A DNA stretch of 64,000 bases from Oleiagrimonas sp964608595 (GTDB taxonomy: Bacteria > Pseudomonadota > Gammaproteobacteria > Xanthomonadales > Rhodanobacteraceae): positions 1-64,000 of the forward strand of contig CAZSOU010000004.1 in the NCBI GenBank assembly GCA_964608595.1, written 5' to 3'. Position 1 is the stretch's first letter; the number at the start of each line of letters is the position of its first letter. The notes under the pieces are model-generated. The model searched no databases and was not told the origin of the DNA. It saw only the letters and a program-made list of their open reading frames with translations. Of the stretch, positions 35,594-44,805 are shown one piece after another. The position numbers and the translations under genes were made by a program.

Positions 35594-37549
35594 ATGTGCG
35601 GATTGGCAGGCATCGTGTCAGCGCGTGGCGGCGAAAGGGTCGACGAGAACATCGTCGTGGCCATGCGAGACGTGCAGCAGCATCGCGGGCCGGACGAGGC
35701 GGGCTTGTACATCGGCAAGGGTGTGGGCTTCGGGCACCGGCGGCTGTCCATCATCGACCTGGCGCACGGCCACCAGCCGATGGTGGACGAGACGGCCGGA
35801 TTGGCGTTGGTCTACAACGGCGAGTTGTACAACTTCAAGGAGCTGAAAACCGAGTTGGAGACACACGGCATCCGCTTCGACAGCCATGGTGATACCGAAG
35901 TGCTGCTGCGTGCCTGGCAGCACTGGGGCGAAGCGTGCGTGTCGCGGTTGCGCGGGATGTTCGCGTTTGCCGTGTGGGACATGCGCAGTCGACGTCTGCA
36001 TCTGGTACGCGATCCGATCGGCATCAAACCGCTGTATTACGGGTTCACGCGCCGCGGCGATCTGGCATTCGCGTCCGAACTGAAGGGGGTTCTGGCGCAT
36101 CCCGATATCGAGCGTCGCATTGATCCGCATGCGCTTGATGGCTATCTGGCGCTTGGTTACGTTCCCGATCCCCGAAGCATCTATCAGAGCGTACGAAAAT
36201 TGTCGCCGGGGCACAGCCTGAGTTGGCGTGCCGGTGATCGCGAACCGGCGCCCCGCCAGTACTGGGACATTCCGTTTGCCATGGCCGGGGGAATGAGCGT
36301 CGATGCGGCCACGCAACAACTGCACGAAATGCTTGACGAGGCCGTGGCCGGTCAGATGGTGGCCGACGTGCCGTTGGGCGCGTTTCTGTCCGGTGGAGTG
36401 GATTCGAGTGCCGTCGTGGCAAGCATGACGCGATCGTCACGCGTGCCCGTGAATACGTGCGCCATCGGTTTCGATCACCAGCAGTTCGACGAAACCGCAC
36501 ATGCCCGGCGGGTGGCACGTCACCTCGGCACGAACCACTTCGAAGAACGCGTCACGGCGGATGATCACGATCTGCTCGACACGCTGGCAGGCACCTACGA
36601 CGAGCCATTCGCCGACAGCTCGGCATTGCCGACCTATCGCGTGTGCCAGTTGGCGCGCAAACACGTCACCGTGGCGTTGTCCGGTGACGGCGGCGACGAA
36701 AATTTTGCCGGTTATCGACGCTATCGCTTGCACGCCTGGGAGAGCCGTTTGCGTGGCCAGTTGCCCGCAGGCATGCGCAAGCCGTTGTTCGGCACCCTGG
36801 GCGAACTGTATCCCAAGGCGGATTGGGCGCCACGTGCACTGCGCGCCAAGACCACACTGCAAGCACTGGCCCGCGACGACGTCGCTGCGTACTACCACAG
36901 TGTCAGCACGACATCGCCCGTATTGCGGGCGCAACTGTACAGCTCGACATTTCAACGTGAACTGCAAGGTTTCAGCGTACTCGACCTCTTTCGCGCCCAT
37001 GCCGAGCGCGCGCCGACGGACCATCCCCTGGGCTTGGCGCAATATCTGGATTTCAAGACCTGGCTGCCGGGCGACATTCTTACCAAAGTGGATCGCGCGA
37101 GCATGGCGCACAGTCTGGAGGTGCGCGTGCCGGTGCTCGACCAACGCCTGGTTGCATGGGCGTCTGGCCTGGAACCGGATCTGAAACTGCGCGGCGGCGA
37201 GGGCAAGTTCGTCTTGAAAAAGGCATTGGAAGCAGACATCCCGCGCGACGTGCTGTACCGACCCAAGATGGGGTTTCGGGTGCCGTTGTCTGCTTGGTTG
37301 CGGGGCCCGTTGCGCGCGTCATTGGAAAACTCGGTCAAACACGGGGCGTTGGCCGAATCGGGTTTCTTTCGCCCGGCCGTGCTGGACAGCCTGGTGCGCC
37401 AGCACGTGACGGGCCGACGTGACCACAGCGCCACCTTGTGGAAACTCATGATGCTGGATGCGTTTTTGCGCCGCAGTCATCAATCGGTCGCTTCCGCACC
37501 GGTCTGCGCACCGGTTGCGGAGCGGGTCGGTGAGGAGGTGCGGCCATGA
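35594..37549 (+). CDS. Exosortase A-associated amidotransferase 1 (asparagine-synthase-like)
   Basis: 651 residues. The N-terminal glutaminase domain has the nucleophile Cys2 (MCGLAGIVS), RGPDEAG and VYNGELYNF. The synthetase domain has the PP-loop SGGVDSS (266-272) and ALSGDGGDENFAGYRRY. It uses glutamine nitrogen and ATP to amidate a carboxylate. The family (TIGR03108) belongs to XrtA loci and is longer than AsnB. Because the locus makes UDP-uronic acids, the acceptor may be the uronic acid of the polysaccharide rather than aspartate; this is inference. It overlaps the sulfotransferase start by four bases. Confidence 0.92.
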   Translation: MCGLAGIVSARGGERVDENIVVAMRDVQQHRGPDEAGLYIGKGVGFGHRRLSIIDLAHGHQPMVDETAGLALVYNGELYNFKELKTELETHGIRFDSHGDTEVLLRAWQHWGEACVSRLRGMFAFAVWDMRSRRLHLVRDPIGIKPLYYGFTRRGDLAFASELKGVLAHPDIERRIDPHALDGYLALGYVPDPRSIYQSVRKLSPGHSLSWRAGDREPAPRQYWDIPFAMAGGMSVDAATQQLHEMLDEAVAGQMVADVPLGAFLSGGVDSSAVVASMTRSSRVPVNTCAIGFDHQQFDETAHARRVARHLGTNHFEERVTADDHDLLDTLAGTYDEPFADSSALPTYRVCQLARKHVTVALSGDGGDENFAGYRRYRLHAWESRLRGQLPAGMRKPLFGTLGELYPKADWAPRALRAKTTLQALARDDVAAYYHSVSTTSPVLRAQLYSSTFQRELQGFSVLDLFRAHAERAPTDHPLGLAQYLDFKTWLPGDILTKVDRASMAHSLEVRVPVLDQRLVAWASGLEPDLKLRGGEGKFVLKKALEADIPRDVLYRPKMGFRVPLSAWLRGPLRASLENSVKHGALAESGFFRPAVLDSLVRQHVTGRRDHSATLWKLMMLDAFLRRSHQSVASAPVCAPVAERVGEEVRP

Positions 37550-38547
37550 AACCGTGCACGCTGCTTTTCGGCATGCCGCGCTCGGGTACCACGTGGGTCG
37601 GCAAGATTTTCGACAGCCATCCGGACACGCTATATCGACATGAGCCCGACAGCGCACGCCGGTTGAGCTTGCCGTTGTATGTGGAAAATGCGGATGCGCC
37701 GCGTTATCGCGACGAGTTGCGGCAGTTTGTCGGCAAGCTGTCGCGGATGCGTTCGCCCGAAGTGGTGGGCAAGCAACCGTTGTTTCGCAAGAACTATCAA
37801 TCGGCAGCACAGTTGTATGCGTATCGCGCAAGCGTGCTTGTCGCCAAGGCGGCCAGTCGTGTTTATCGTCACGCACCTTGTTTGTACCGCCCGACCGCCC
37901 GCGACGGAGCGCATGCACTCGTGGTGTGGAAATCCATCGAATCACCGGGGCGTCTGGGTGTCTGCATGGAAGCGTTGTCGCAGGCCAAAGCCGTTTATCT
38001 GATGCGGCACCCCTGCGGCTACGTGGCGTCCGTTCTGCGTGGCCAAGCGGCGCAACGATTCGAAAACGCGGCGGACAGCCGCGCCGAAATGGTGACGCTG
38101 CGCATGCTTCTGGATACGGAAAGCGGCAGGAAACATGGCCTGCGCGCGAGCGATCTTGCCGGTCTTTCGGCCGCCGAGCGCCTGGCTTGGCGCTGGGTGC
38201 TGGTGCAGGAAAAAATCCGTGACGATGTTGCCGGTTGCGACCGCGTTCTGCGACTGAAGTATGAAGACATATGCGCCGACCCCGAAGCGATGACACGCCG
38301 CATGTTCGCTTTTTGCGGATTGGACTATCCGCCTCAGAGCCGACATTTCGTCCGGGCCAGCACGGCAACCGAGCGCAGCGATTACTACAGCGTGTTCAAG
38401 GATCCGATGACCTCGGCCAATCGCTGGCGAGTCACGCTGGAGCCGGATGTCATCGAGCGCATCATGCGTGTGGTGAATACCAGTTCCATGCGTGGTGTTT
38501 ACGACGAGCGACAGCGCGATGACATGGCAATGGTGGAGGCGTCATGA
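37546..38547 (+). CDS. Sulfotransferase
   Basis: 333 residues. The PAPS 5'-phosphosulfate loop is PRSGTTWVGK (11-20), and the 3'-phosphate motif is YLMRHPCGYVAS (about 152-163), with an RLKYEDICADPE strand later, as in carbohydrate sulfotransferases. It would move sulfate from PAPS to a sugar hydroxyl or amine of the exopolysaccharide unit in the cytoplasm. It is locked between amidotransferase and glycosyltransferase by four-base overlaps on both sides, so it is expressed with them. The acceptor is unknown. Confidence 0.87.
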   Translation: MKPCTLLFGMPRSGTTWVGKIFDSHPDTLYRHEPDSARRLSLPLYVENADAPRYRDELRQFVGKLSRMRSPEVVGKQPLFRKNYQSAAQLYAYRASVLVAKAASRVYRHAPCLYRPTARDGAHALVVWKSIESPGRLGVCMEALSQAKAVYLMRHPCGYVASVLRGQAAQRFENAADSRAEMVTLRMLLDTESGRKHGLRASDLAGLSAAERLAWRWVLVQEKIRDDVAGCDRVLRLKYEDICADPEAMTRRMFAFCGLDYPPQSRHFVRASTATERSDYYSVFKDPMTSANRWRVTLEPDVIERIMRVVNTSSMRGVYDERQRDDMAMVEAS

Positions 38548-39872
38548 CCGGTTTGACACTGTCGAGAACGGCTGCCGGATCGTACCCGCGCCGCGCACCC
38601 CCGATGCGCGGGAATCTGCGTGCCGACGCCGGGCACTCGCTGGAGGTCAGTGGCAATCACGTGATCCGCCTGCTGGTATTCACCACCCTGTACCCGAGTG
38701 CGGAACGGCCGGGCCACGGCGTTTTCATCGAGGAGCGGCTGCGGCACCTTGTCCGGTCAGGGCGCGTCACGGCCACGGTCGTGGCGCCGGTTCCATGGTT
38801 TCCGTTCGCGCATCGGCGCTTCGGAAGCTACGCAGCGTGTGCACGGACGCCGGCATCCGAAACGCGCCACGGCATCCGCGTTCTGCATCCGCGTTATCCG
38901 GTGGTTCCGAAAATCGGCATGAATATCGCGCCGGCACTGTTATACCGGGCGGTGCGTCCATTGCTGCGAACGTTGGCGGCAAGGGAAAAACCGTTCGACC
39001 TGATCGACGCGCATTATTTCTACCCCGACGGCGTGGCTGCCGTGAAACTGGGAGCAATGACGGGCAAGCCGGTGGTGATCAGTGCGCGTGGCAGCGACGT
39101 GAATCTCATTGCGCGCTATCGGTCGCCCCGGCGGCAGATACGGACGGCAGCAAGACAAGCCTCCGCGATCATCGCCGTGGCGCACGCATTGAAAGAGCAG
39201 GTCACGGCGTTGGGTGCAGATCCCGACAAGGTGACCGTTTTGCGCAACGGCGTCGATCTCCGGCGTTTCCATCCGCAAGGTGACCGGCTGCAAACGCGTG
39301 CCACCCTGAACCTGCAAGGCCCGGTCTGGCTTGCCGTGGGCCACCTGGTCACGTTGAAGGGTGTCGACATCACCATCAGGGCATTGGCCGATGTACCCGA
39401 TGCGACATTGATGGTTGCCGGCGACGGCCCCGAGAAAGCGGCGTTGCAGCAACTGGCGGGCCGTTTGAACGTCGCCGACCGGGTGCGGTTTCTCGGCCCT
39501 GTCGCGCACGATGATCTGTGCCGTTACTACAACGCGGCCGATGCGATGGTGCTGGCATCGAGCCGGGAGGGCATGCCCAACGTGGTGCTGGAGTCGCTGG
39601 CTTGCGGAACGCCCGTGATCGCCACGTCGGTCGGTGGCATACCCGAGTTGATCACATGCGACGCGGCGGGGCGGCTGATGCACGATCGCAGTCCGCACGC
39701 CGTGATATCGGCCTGGCGGCGGTTGTGCAAAGGCCGGCCGGATCGTGCCGCCACGCGCGCTTTTGCAAAGCGTCTGGGATGGCAACCGGTAATCGAAGCG
39801 CAGTGCGCGCTTTATGGCCGCGTACTGGCCATGCAACACCGTGGCGAGAAGGCGCAAGAGGTGACCTCATGA
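38544..39872 (+). CDS. GT4 glycosyltransferase
   Basis: 442 residues, GT-B fold. Similarity begins around residue 41 (IRLLVFTTLYPSAERPGHG); the first 40 residues look unstructured, but the ATG at 38544 overlaps the previous stop (ATGA) and so is probably the real start. The donor domain shows VGHLVTLKGVDITIRAL, VAGDGPEKAALQQL and SREGMPNVVLESLACGTPVIAT. It builds part of the repeat unit at the cytoplasmic membrane face. The next gene overlaps by four bases. Confidence 0.88.
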   Translation: MTGLTLSRTAAGSYPRRAPPMRGNLRADAGHSLEVSGNHVIRLLVFTTLYPSAERPGHGVFIEERLRHLVRSGRVTATVVAPVPWFPFAHRRFGSYAACARTPASETRHGIRVLHPRYPVVPKIGMNIAPALLYRAVRPLLRTLAAREKPFDLIDAHYFYPDGVAAVKLGAMTGKPVVISARGSDVNLIARYRSPRRQIRTAARQASAIIAVAHALKEQVTALGADPDKVTVLRNGVDLRRFHPQGDRLQTRATLNLQGPVWLAVGHLVTLKGVDITIRALADVPDATLMVAGDGPEKAALQQLAGRLNVADRVRFLGPVAHDDLCRYYNAADAMVLASSREGMPNVVLESLACGTPVIATSVGGIPELITCDAAGRLMHDRSPHAVISAWRRLCKGRPDRAATRAFAKRLGWQPVIEAQCALYGRVLAMQHRGEKAQEVTS

Positions 39873-41167
39873 TCGAATTGCCGGACGCCGTGGAGCCGCA
39901 GACTGCACCGGTGCACGCATCGCCGCAAAGACCCCTGCGCATTCTTCACGTGCTGGATCATTCGTTGCCGTTGCACAGTGGCTACACGTTCCGCACGCTG
40001 TCCATTCTCGAGCAGCAGCGTGCGCTCGGATGGGAGACGTTTCAGCTGACCGGCCCGAAGCAGGACAGCGGCGATGTGCGCGTGGAACAGATCGACGACT
40101 GGACGTTTTATCGCACGCCCCCGGCCACGGGACTGCCGTCGACACTGCCCCTGATCCAGCATCGCGGCCTGATGAAGGCCATGCGGACACGGTTGGCGGA
40201 AGTGGTTCGATCCGTGCAGCCGGACATTCTGCACGCCCATTCGCCGGTATTGAATGCCTTTCCCGCCTTGTCCGTCGGCCATGCGCACCATATTCCCGTC
40301 GTGTATGAAGTGCGTGCCTTCTGGGAAGATGCGGCCGCCGATCTCGGAACGGCGCGGGAATGGGGTGCACGTTATCGGCTCACGCGCTCCATGGAAACAC
40401 GTGCACTGCAACGCGCCGACGCGGTGACAACCATCTGCGAAGGGCTGCGCAACGACATGCTCGGGCGCGGTATCGAGGCCGACAAGGTCACCGTCATACC
40501 CAACGCCGTCAATCCCTCGCGGTTCCGGCTCGGCAGCGCGCCGGACACGGAGCTGGTGCAAAAGTATGGCCTGACCCGGGGCGCGACACTCGGTTTTGCG
40601 GGTTCGTTTTACGCGTACGAAGGGCTGGACCAGCTGCTCCTGGCGATGCCGCTGGTGCTGCGGACCGTCCCCTATGCGCGTTTGCTGCTTTTGGGCGGTG
40701 GTCCGCAAGAAGACCGCCTGCGCATGCTGGCGAACAATCTGGGGATCCAGGACGTTGTGCATTTTGTCGGCCGCGTGCCGCATGCGGACATGGCTCGGTA
40801 TTACAGCGTGATGGATCTGATGGTCTATCCGCGCATATCGCGACGCCTGACCGAACTGGTGACGCCGTTGAAACCGCTTGAGGCGATGGCCATGGGCAAA
40901 CTGGTCGTCGCCTCCGACGTCGGCGGACACAAGGAACTGATCCGTGACGGGGACAATGGCCATCTGTTTCCGGCCGGGTCCAGCGAGGCGTTGGCGCGTC
41001 GTCTCGAGAAGGTATTGAAAAGCCCGGCGTCGTGGGCCCCCGTGGTGGCTCGAGGGCGCCATTACGTTGAATCGGAGCGCTCCTGGCAGGCGAGCGTGTC
41101 GCGATATCGCGCCGTGTACGAACGCGCACTTGCAAATGACGGTCGCATCCGCGAGGTCGCTCCATGA
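39869..41167 (+). CDS. GT4 glycosyltransferase, exosortase A-associated (Daro_2409 type)
   Basis: 432 residues. The segments LRILHVLDHSLPLHSGYTFR and EVRAFWEDAA are diagnostic of the TIGR04063 glycosyltransferases found with exosortase A. The donor domain carries GFAGSFYAYEGLDQLLLAM, LLGGGPQEDRL and ELVTPLKPLEAMAMGKLVVAS. The start at 39869 overlaps the preceding stop (ATGA), although the frame is open far upstream. It adds one sugar to the lipid-linked unit. Confidence 0.9.
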   Translation: MIELPDAVEPQTAPVHASPQRPLRILHVLDHSLPLHSGYTFRTLSILEQQRALGWETFQLTGPKQDSGDVRVEQIDDWTFYRTPPATGLPSTLPLIQHRGLMKAMRTRLAEVVRSVQPDILHAHSPVLNAFPALSVGHAHHIPVVYEVRAFWEDAAADLGTAREWGARYRLTRSMETRALQRADAVTTICEGLRNDMLGRGIEADKVTVIPNAVNPSRFRLGSAPDTELVQKYGLTRGATLGFAGSFYAYEGLDQLLLAMPLVLRTVPYARLLLLGGGPQEDRLRMLANNLGIQDVVHFVGRVPHADMARYYSVMDLMVYPRISRRLTELVTPLKPLEAMAMGKLVVASDVGGHKELIRDGDNGHLFPAGSSEALARRLEKVLKSPASWAPVVARGRHYVESERSWQASVSRYRAVYERALANDGRIREVAP

Positions 41168-42372
41168 TCACTGAGCGCGCCGCCGTCATTCTGGGTGCGG
41201 GCGTCAACGGACTTGGCGTGGCTCGCAGCCTGGCGCGTGCGCGTGTTCCAGCCTGGTTGCTCGATACCGATCGCAGGCGCCCGGAAATGTATACACGTGC
41301 AGCGCAGGCGCTGGAGATCGACGCGTTGCATGGATTGGCGCTGGTCGACGATCTGGAGCGTCTGGCCGGAACGATGTTTCGCGACAGTCGTCCGCTGTTG
41401 CTGATGACGCGGGAAGACACCGTGCGTACCGTGTCGCACTACCGCGAGCGGCTGGCCCGGCATTATCGCTTTGCGCTGCCGTCGATCGACGTGGTGGACG
41501 CGCTGCAACACAAACATGCCTTCCAGGCATTGGCCGAGCGTTTTGATGCGCCGATTCCGCCACTGGTGCGTGTGCGCACGTTGGCGGATTTGCCGGCACT
41601 GAAAAGGCTGCGGTATCCAGTGGTGGTCAAACCCGACGGGCGCGATACCGCGTATGCGCGGCAATTCAAGAAGGCCTATCGCGTGGATGATGCCGCACGG
41701 GCGACAGATCTGGTGCACTGCATGTTGTCGGTAGCGCCCGATGTGGTCGTGCAGGAGTGGATCGAGGGTCCCGACTCCGATATTTGCTTCTGCCTGCAAT
41801 ACCTGGATCGCGAAGGTCGCCCCGTGGCGTCGTTCACCGGTCGCAAGATTCGTTCCTGGCCGCCGCAAACGGGGGGCACGGCAAGCTGTGTCGCGGCTGC
41901 CGAAGCGCACGCCGAACTTTCACGGAAGACCACCCGTTTCTTCCGGGCGGCCGGTGTCGTCGGCATGGCCTCCATGGAGTACAAACGCGATGCGCGCAGT
42001 GGTGAATTTCGCATGGTGGAACCCACCATCGGTCGCACTGATTATCAGGAAGAAGTCGCCACCTTGAACGGCGTCAATATTCCGTATGCGGCATGGTGTA
42101 CCGAGTTCGACATGCCGTACTCCATGCCGATCCGGCAACCCCGCGTGCGGTCGTGGCGGGTGCGTTCCGCAGACCTCCAGTCGGCCGCCGCGCAGCATCA
42201 GCGCGTCGCACCGGGCATGGCCGGCATCGGCCGGACGAGCGAAGCATGTTGGCGTTGGTCCGACCCGCTTCCGTCCATGGTGCAGGGGTGGCGGCATGTA
42301 CGGCGCGTCGTGGGTGCGCGTACGGCAAGAATGATGTCGAAATTGCCGGCAACGGGGGATGAATCCCGATGA
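41164..42372 (+). CDS. ATP-grasp carboxylate-amine ligase
   Basis: 402 residues. A Rossmann-like N-terminus (AAVILGAGVNGLGVARSLA) is followed by an ATP-grasp fold with the Lys of YPVVVKPDGRD, VVQEWIEGPDSD and the metal-binding end RMVEPTIGRTDYQEE. Enzymes of this predicted ATP-grasp group (COG3919) join a carboxylate to an amine through an acyl-phosphate. In this operon the natural substrates would be an amino acid and an amino or uronic sugar, but nothing in the sequence fixes them. Four-base overlaps join it to both neighbours. Confidence 0.85.
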   Translation: MITERAAVILGAGVNGLGVARSLARARVPAWLLDTDRRRPEMYTRAAQALEIDALHGLALVDDLERLAGTMFRDSRPLLLMTREDTVRTVSHYRERLARHYRFALPSIDVVDALQHKHAFQALAERFDAPIPPLVRVRTLADLPALKRLRYPVVVKPDGRDTAYARQFKKAYRVDDAARATDLVHCMLSVAPDVVVQEWIEGPDSDICFCLQYLDREGRPVASFTGRKIRSWPPQTGGTASCVAAAEAHAELSRKTTRFFRAAGVVGMASMEYKRDARSGEFRMVEPTIGRTDYQEEVATLNGVNIPYAAWCTEFDMPYSMPIRQPRVRSWRVRSADLQSAAAQHQRVAPGMAGIGRTSEACWRWSDPLPSMVQGWRHVRRVVGARTARMMSKLPATGDESR

Positions 42373-43469
42373 ATGCAGTCGTCTCGTTTCTGCGGGGGCG
42401 TTCGGTGCTGGATGCGCATACCGGTCTGCGTGCCGCGGCCGAATGGATCGCGCGCGCGCAGGATGCCACTGCTTCGGATGGCGTGAGCGCATATTACGAC
42501 ATGAAACGGCGTGCATGGGCCGCGGCGTATCCGGAAACGACCGGCTACATCATTCCCACGTTGCTGCGCTATGCGGACTACTCCGGAAAAACCGAATACC
42601 GGAATCGTGCATTGCGGATGGCGGCGTGGGAAAGCGACATCCAGTTCGTCGACGGTGGCGTGCGTGCCGGCACCATGGATGCCAATCAGGTGGTACCGAC
42701 CATATTCAATACCGGGCAGGTCGTGTTCGGCTGGCTGGCCGCATGGCGGCAGACGCGCGAGGCGCGATTCCTCGATTCGCTGACGCGCGCCTGCGACTGG
42801 TTGGTCGACGCGCAGGACATTGACGGGGCCTGGCGACACTTTGCTTCCCCGTATGCCGCTCACGCACTCAACACTTACAACACGCGGGTGGCCTACGCAT
42901 TGGCACTGGCCGGGCATGAACTGCATTTGCCGCTTTATCTGGAGGCCGCCGTACGCAACGTCAGCTGGGCGCTGGGCCAGATGCAGCCCAACGGCTGGCT
43001 GGACAACAATGATCTTGAAGACAACGCGCGACCACTCACGCATACCATTGCCTATGCCACCCGCGGCATCCTGGAAGTGGGACTGATCGCCGACGTCGAC
43101 ATCTTCGTGGAGGCGGCGATGCACCTGGCACGCAGGGTGGCACGGACGCAACGTCGCGACGGCGCCTTGCCCGGTCGACTGGATGCCCGCTGGCGGCCCG
43201 CGGTGCGTTGGAGCTGCATCACCGGAAATGCGCAAATGGCCGTTGTCTGGCAACGTCTGGCGGTGGAACTCGGTGACGAAACCTGGAAGCGCCCGGCCGA
43301 GCGTGCCAATCGTTTCAACTTGTCGGTTCAGGACGTGTTCGCGACACATGACGGTGTGCGTGGCGGGTTGCCGGGGGCTTTCCCGCTCAGGGGTGAATAC
43401 ATGAAGCATCGCTATCCGAACTGGGCGGCCAAGTTCTTCATGGATTCGTTGATGCTGCAACTGGATTGA
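42369..43469 (+). CDS. Uncharacterised alpha/alpha-toroid protein
   Basis: 366 residues with regularly spaced helical repeats: ETTGYIIPTLLRYADYSG, FNTGQVVFGWLAAW, NTYNTRVAYALALAGHEL, LTHTIAYATRGILEVG and SCITGNAQMAVVWQRLA. This pattern is that of an (alpha/alpha)6 barrel, as in glycoside hydrolases, polysaccharide lyases, terpene cyclases and glucuronyl C5-epimerases. No signal peptide. Translation is coupled to the ATP-grasp gene (ATGA). A role in modifying or trimming the polysaccharide unit fits the context, but I do not recognise the family and assign no reaction. Confidence 0.75.
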   Translation: MNAVVSFLRGRSVLDAHTGLRAAAEWIARAQDATASDGVSAYYDMKRRAWAAAYPETTGYIIPTLLRYADYSGKTEYRNRALRMAAWESDIQFVDGGVRAGTMDANQVVPTIFNTGQVVFGWLAAWRQTREARFLDSLTRACDWLVDAQDIDGAWRHFASPYAAHALNTYNTRVAYALALAGHELHLPLYLEAAVRNVSWALGQMQPNGWLDNNDLEDNARPLTHTIAYATRGILEVGLIADVDIFVEAAMHLARRVARTQRRDGALPGRLDARWRPAVRWSCITGNAQMAVVWQRLAVELGDETWKRPAERANRFNLSVQDVFATHDGVRGGLPGAFPLRGEYMKHRYPNWAAKFFMDSLMLQLD

Positions 43470-43479
43470 GGCTGCCGAC

Positions 43480-44805
43480 ATGCGCGACATCGTCTTTGCC
43501 ATGCTTTTCCTGGGGACCATTCCGTTCGCCCTGATGCGGCCATACGTGGGCCTCCTCGTGTGGTCCTGGCTGGGTTACATGAACCCGTACCGGTTGACCT
43601 ACGGGTTCGCCTACAGTTTTCCGTGGGTCATGATCATCGCCATCGTGACTCTGGCCGGCCTGGCGATCAGCCGGGAAAACAGGCGAATGCCCATGACGGT
43701 ATTCACGGTCCTGTTGCTTCTGTTTCTGGCCTGGACGGGAGTGGCGACGTTCTTCGCTGTCGAACCCTCGGCAGTGGCAAAGTTCCTCGAGTTTGCCAAG
43801 ATCCTGATCATGGTTTTCGTGACCCTGATGCTGGTCAACGATCCCAAGCGGATGCATTGGCTGGTATGGGTCGTCGTGGTGTCGTTGGGGTTTTACGGCC
43901 TCAGGGGTGGCCTGTTCACGATATTGAAGGGTGGCAGTTATCACGTCTGGGGGCCGGCCGGAAGCTTCATTGCCGACAACAATGCACTGGCGCTCGCACT
44001 CTGCATGATCTTGCCGTTGATGCGGTATCTGCAACTTCACGCGAGTCGAAAGGTGATCAGGGTGGGTCTGTGGGGCGCCATGATTCTGACCGGCGTCGCG
44101 ATCCTCGGCACTTATTCGAGAGGCGGCTTGCTGGGGCTTTTCATTGTCGGCGGAGCCTTGTTCGTCAAGAGCCGGCGTCGCGTCACGCTGATTCTCGTAT
44201 TGGTGGTCGTCGGCGCGACCGCATACCACTTCATGCCACCAAAGTGGACCAATCGCATGGATACCCTGCAGCATGCGCGCCAGACCGATTCGGCACAGAC
44301 GCGCATCCAGTCCTGGAAGTTCGCGGCGAACGTCGCCCTGCATCGGCCGCTTTTCGGGGGTGGCTTCAACGATTACCAGAACGCCTCGTTGTGGCATGCG
44401 TATGCACCGCAAGGAGCTCGTCAGCGCGCCATCCACAGCATTTATTTTCGCACCCTGAGCGAGCAGGGCTTTCCCGGGCTGGCGCTGTTTCTGTTGCTGC
44501 TGGCGATCAGTTGGCGCAATTGCGCACTGGTGCGCAAACGGACACGTGGCTCGCCGGAAAAGAAATGGGCATTCGATCTGGCGTCCATGCTGCAAGTGAC
44601 CCTGCTCGCTTACATGTTGTCGGGGGCATTCCTGCCGATGGCCTATTTCGACTTGACTTATCAGTTGATGGCGCTGTGCGCGTTGCTGGAGTTTCATCTG
44701 CGTGAGCCGGTTGCGGCGGCGCGGAAAGTCGCACGAAACGCGGCATCACCGGGTGTCGGTTCAACCCGTGCCGAGCCGTTGCGTGGTGTGAGGGTGCATA
44801 CGTGA
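43480..44805 (+). CDS. O-antigen-ligase-type membrane protein, exosortase A-associated
   Basis: 441-residue multi-pass inner-membrane protein of the Wzy/WaaL superfamily (TIGR03097, 'putative O-glycosylation ligase'). Ten to twelve hydrophobic segments surround a large periplasmic loop starting near TYSRGGLLGL and holding QTRIQSWKFAANVALHRPLFGGGFNDYQ and the conserved His of RAIHSIYFRTLSEQGFPG. It could transfer the finished glycan to protein or polymerise repeat units; no other Wzy candidate is encoded in the window. The next gene starts with GTG inside its stop codon region. Confidence 0.88.
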   Translation: MRDIVFAMLFLGTIPFALMRPYVGLLVWSWLGYMNPYRLTYGFAYSFPWVMIIAIVTLAGLAISRENRRMPMTVFTVLLLLFLAWTGVATFFAVEPSAVAKFLEFAKILIMVFVTLMLVNDPKRMHWLVWVVVVSLGFYGLRGGLFTILKGGSYHVWGPAGSFIADNNALALALCMILPLMRYLQLHASRKVIRVGLWGAMILTGVAILGTYSRGGLLGLFIVGGALFVKSRRRVTLILVLVVVGATAYHFMPPKWTNRMDTLQHARQTDSAQTRIQSWKFAANVALHRPLFGGGFNDYQNASLWHAYAPQGARQRAIHSIYFRTLSEQGFPGLALFLLLLAISWRNCALVRKRTRGSPEKKWAFDLASMLQVTLLAYMLSGAFLPMAYFDLTYQLMALCALLEFHLREPVAAARKVARNAASPGVGSTRAEPLRGVRVHT

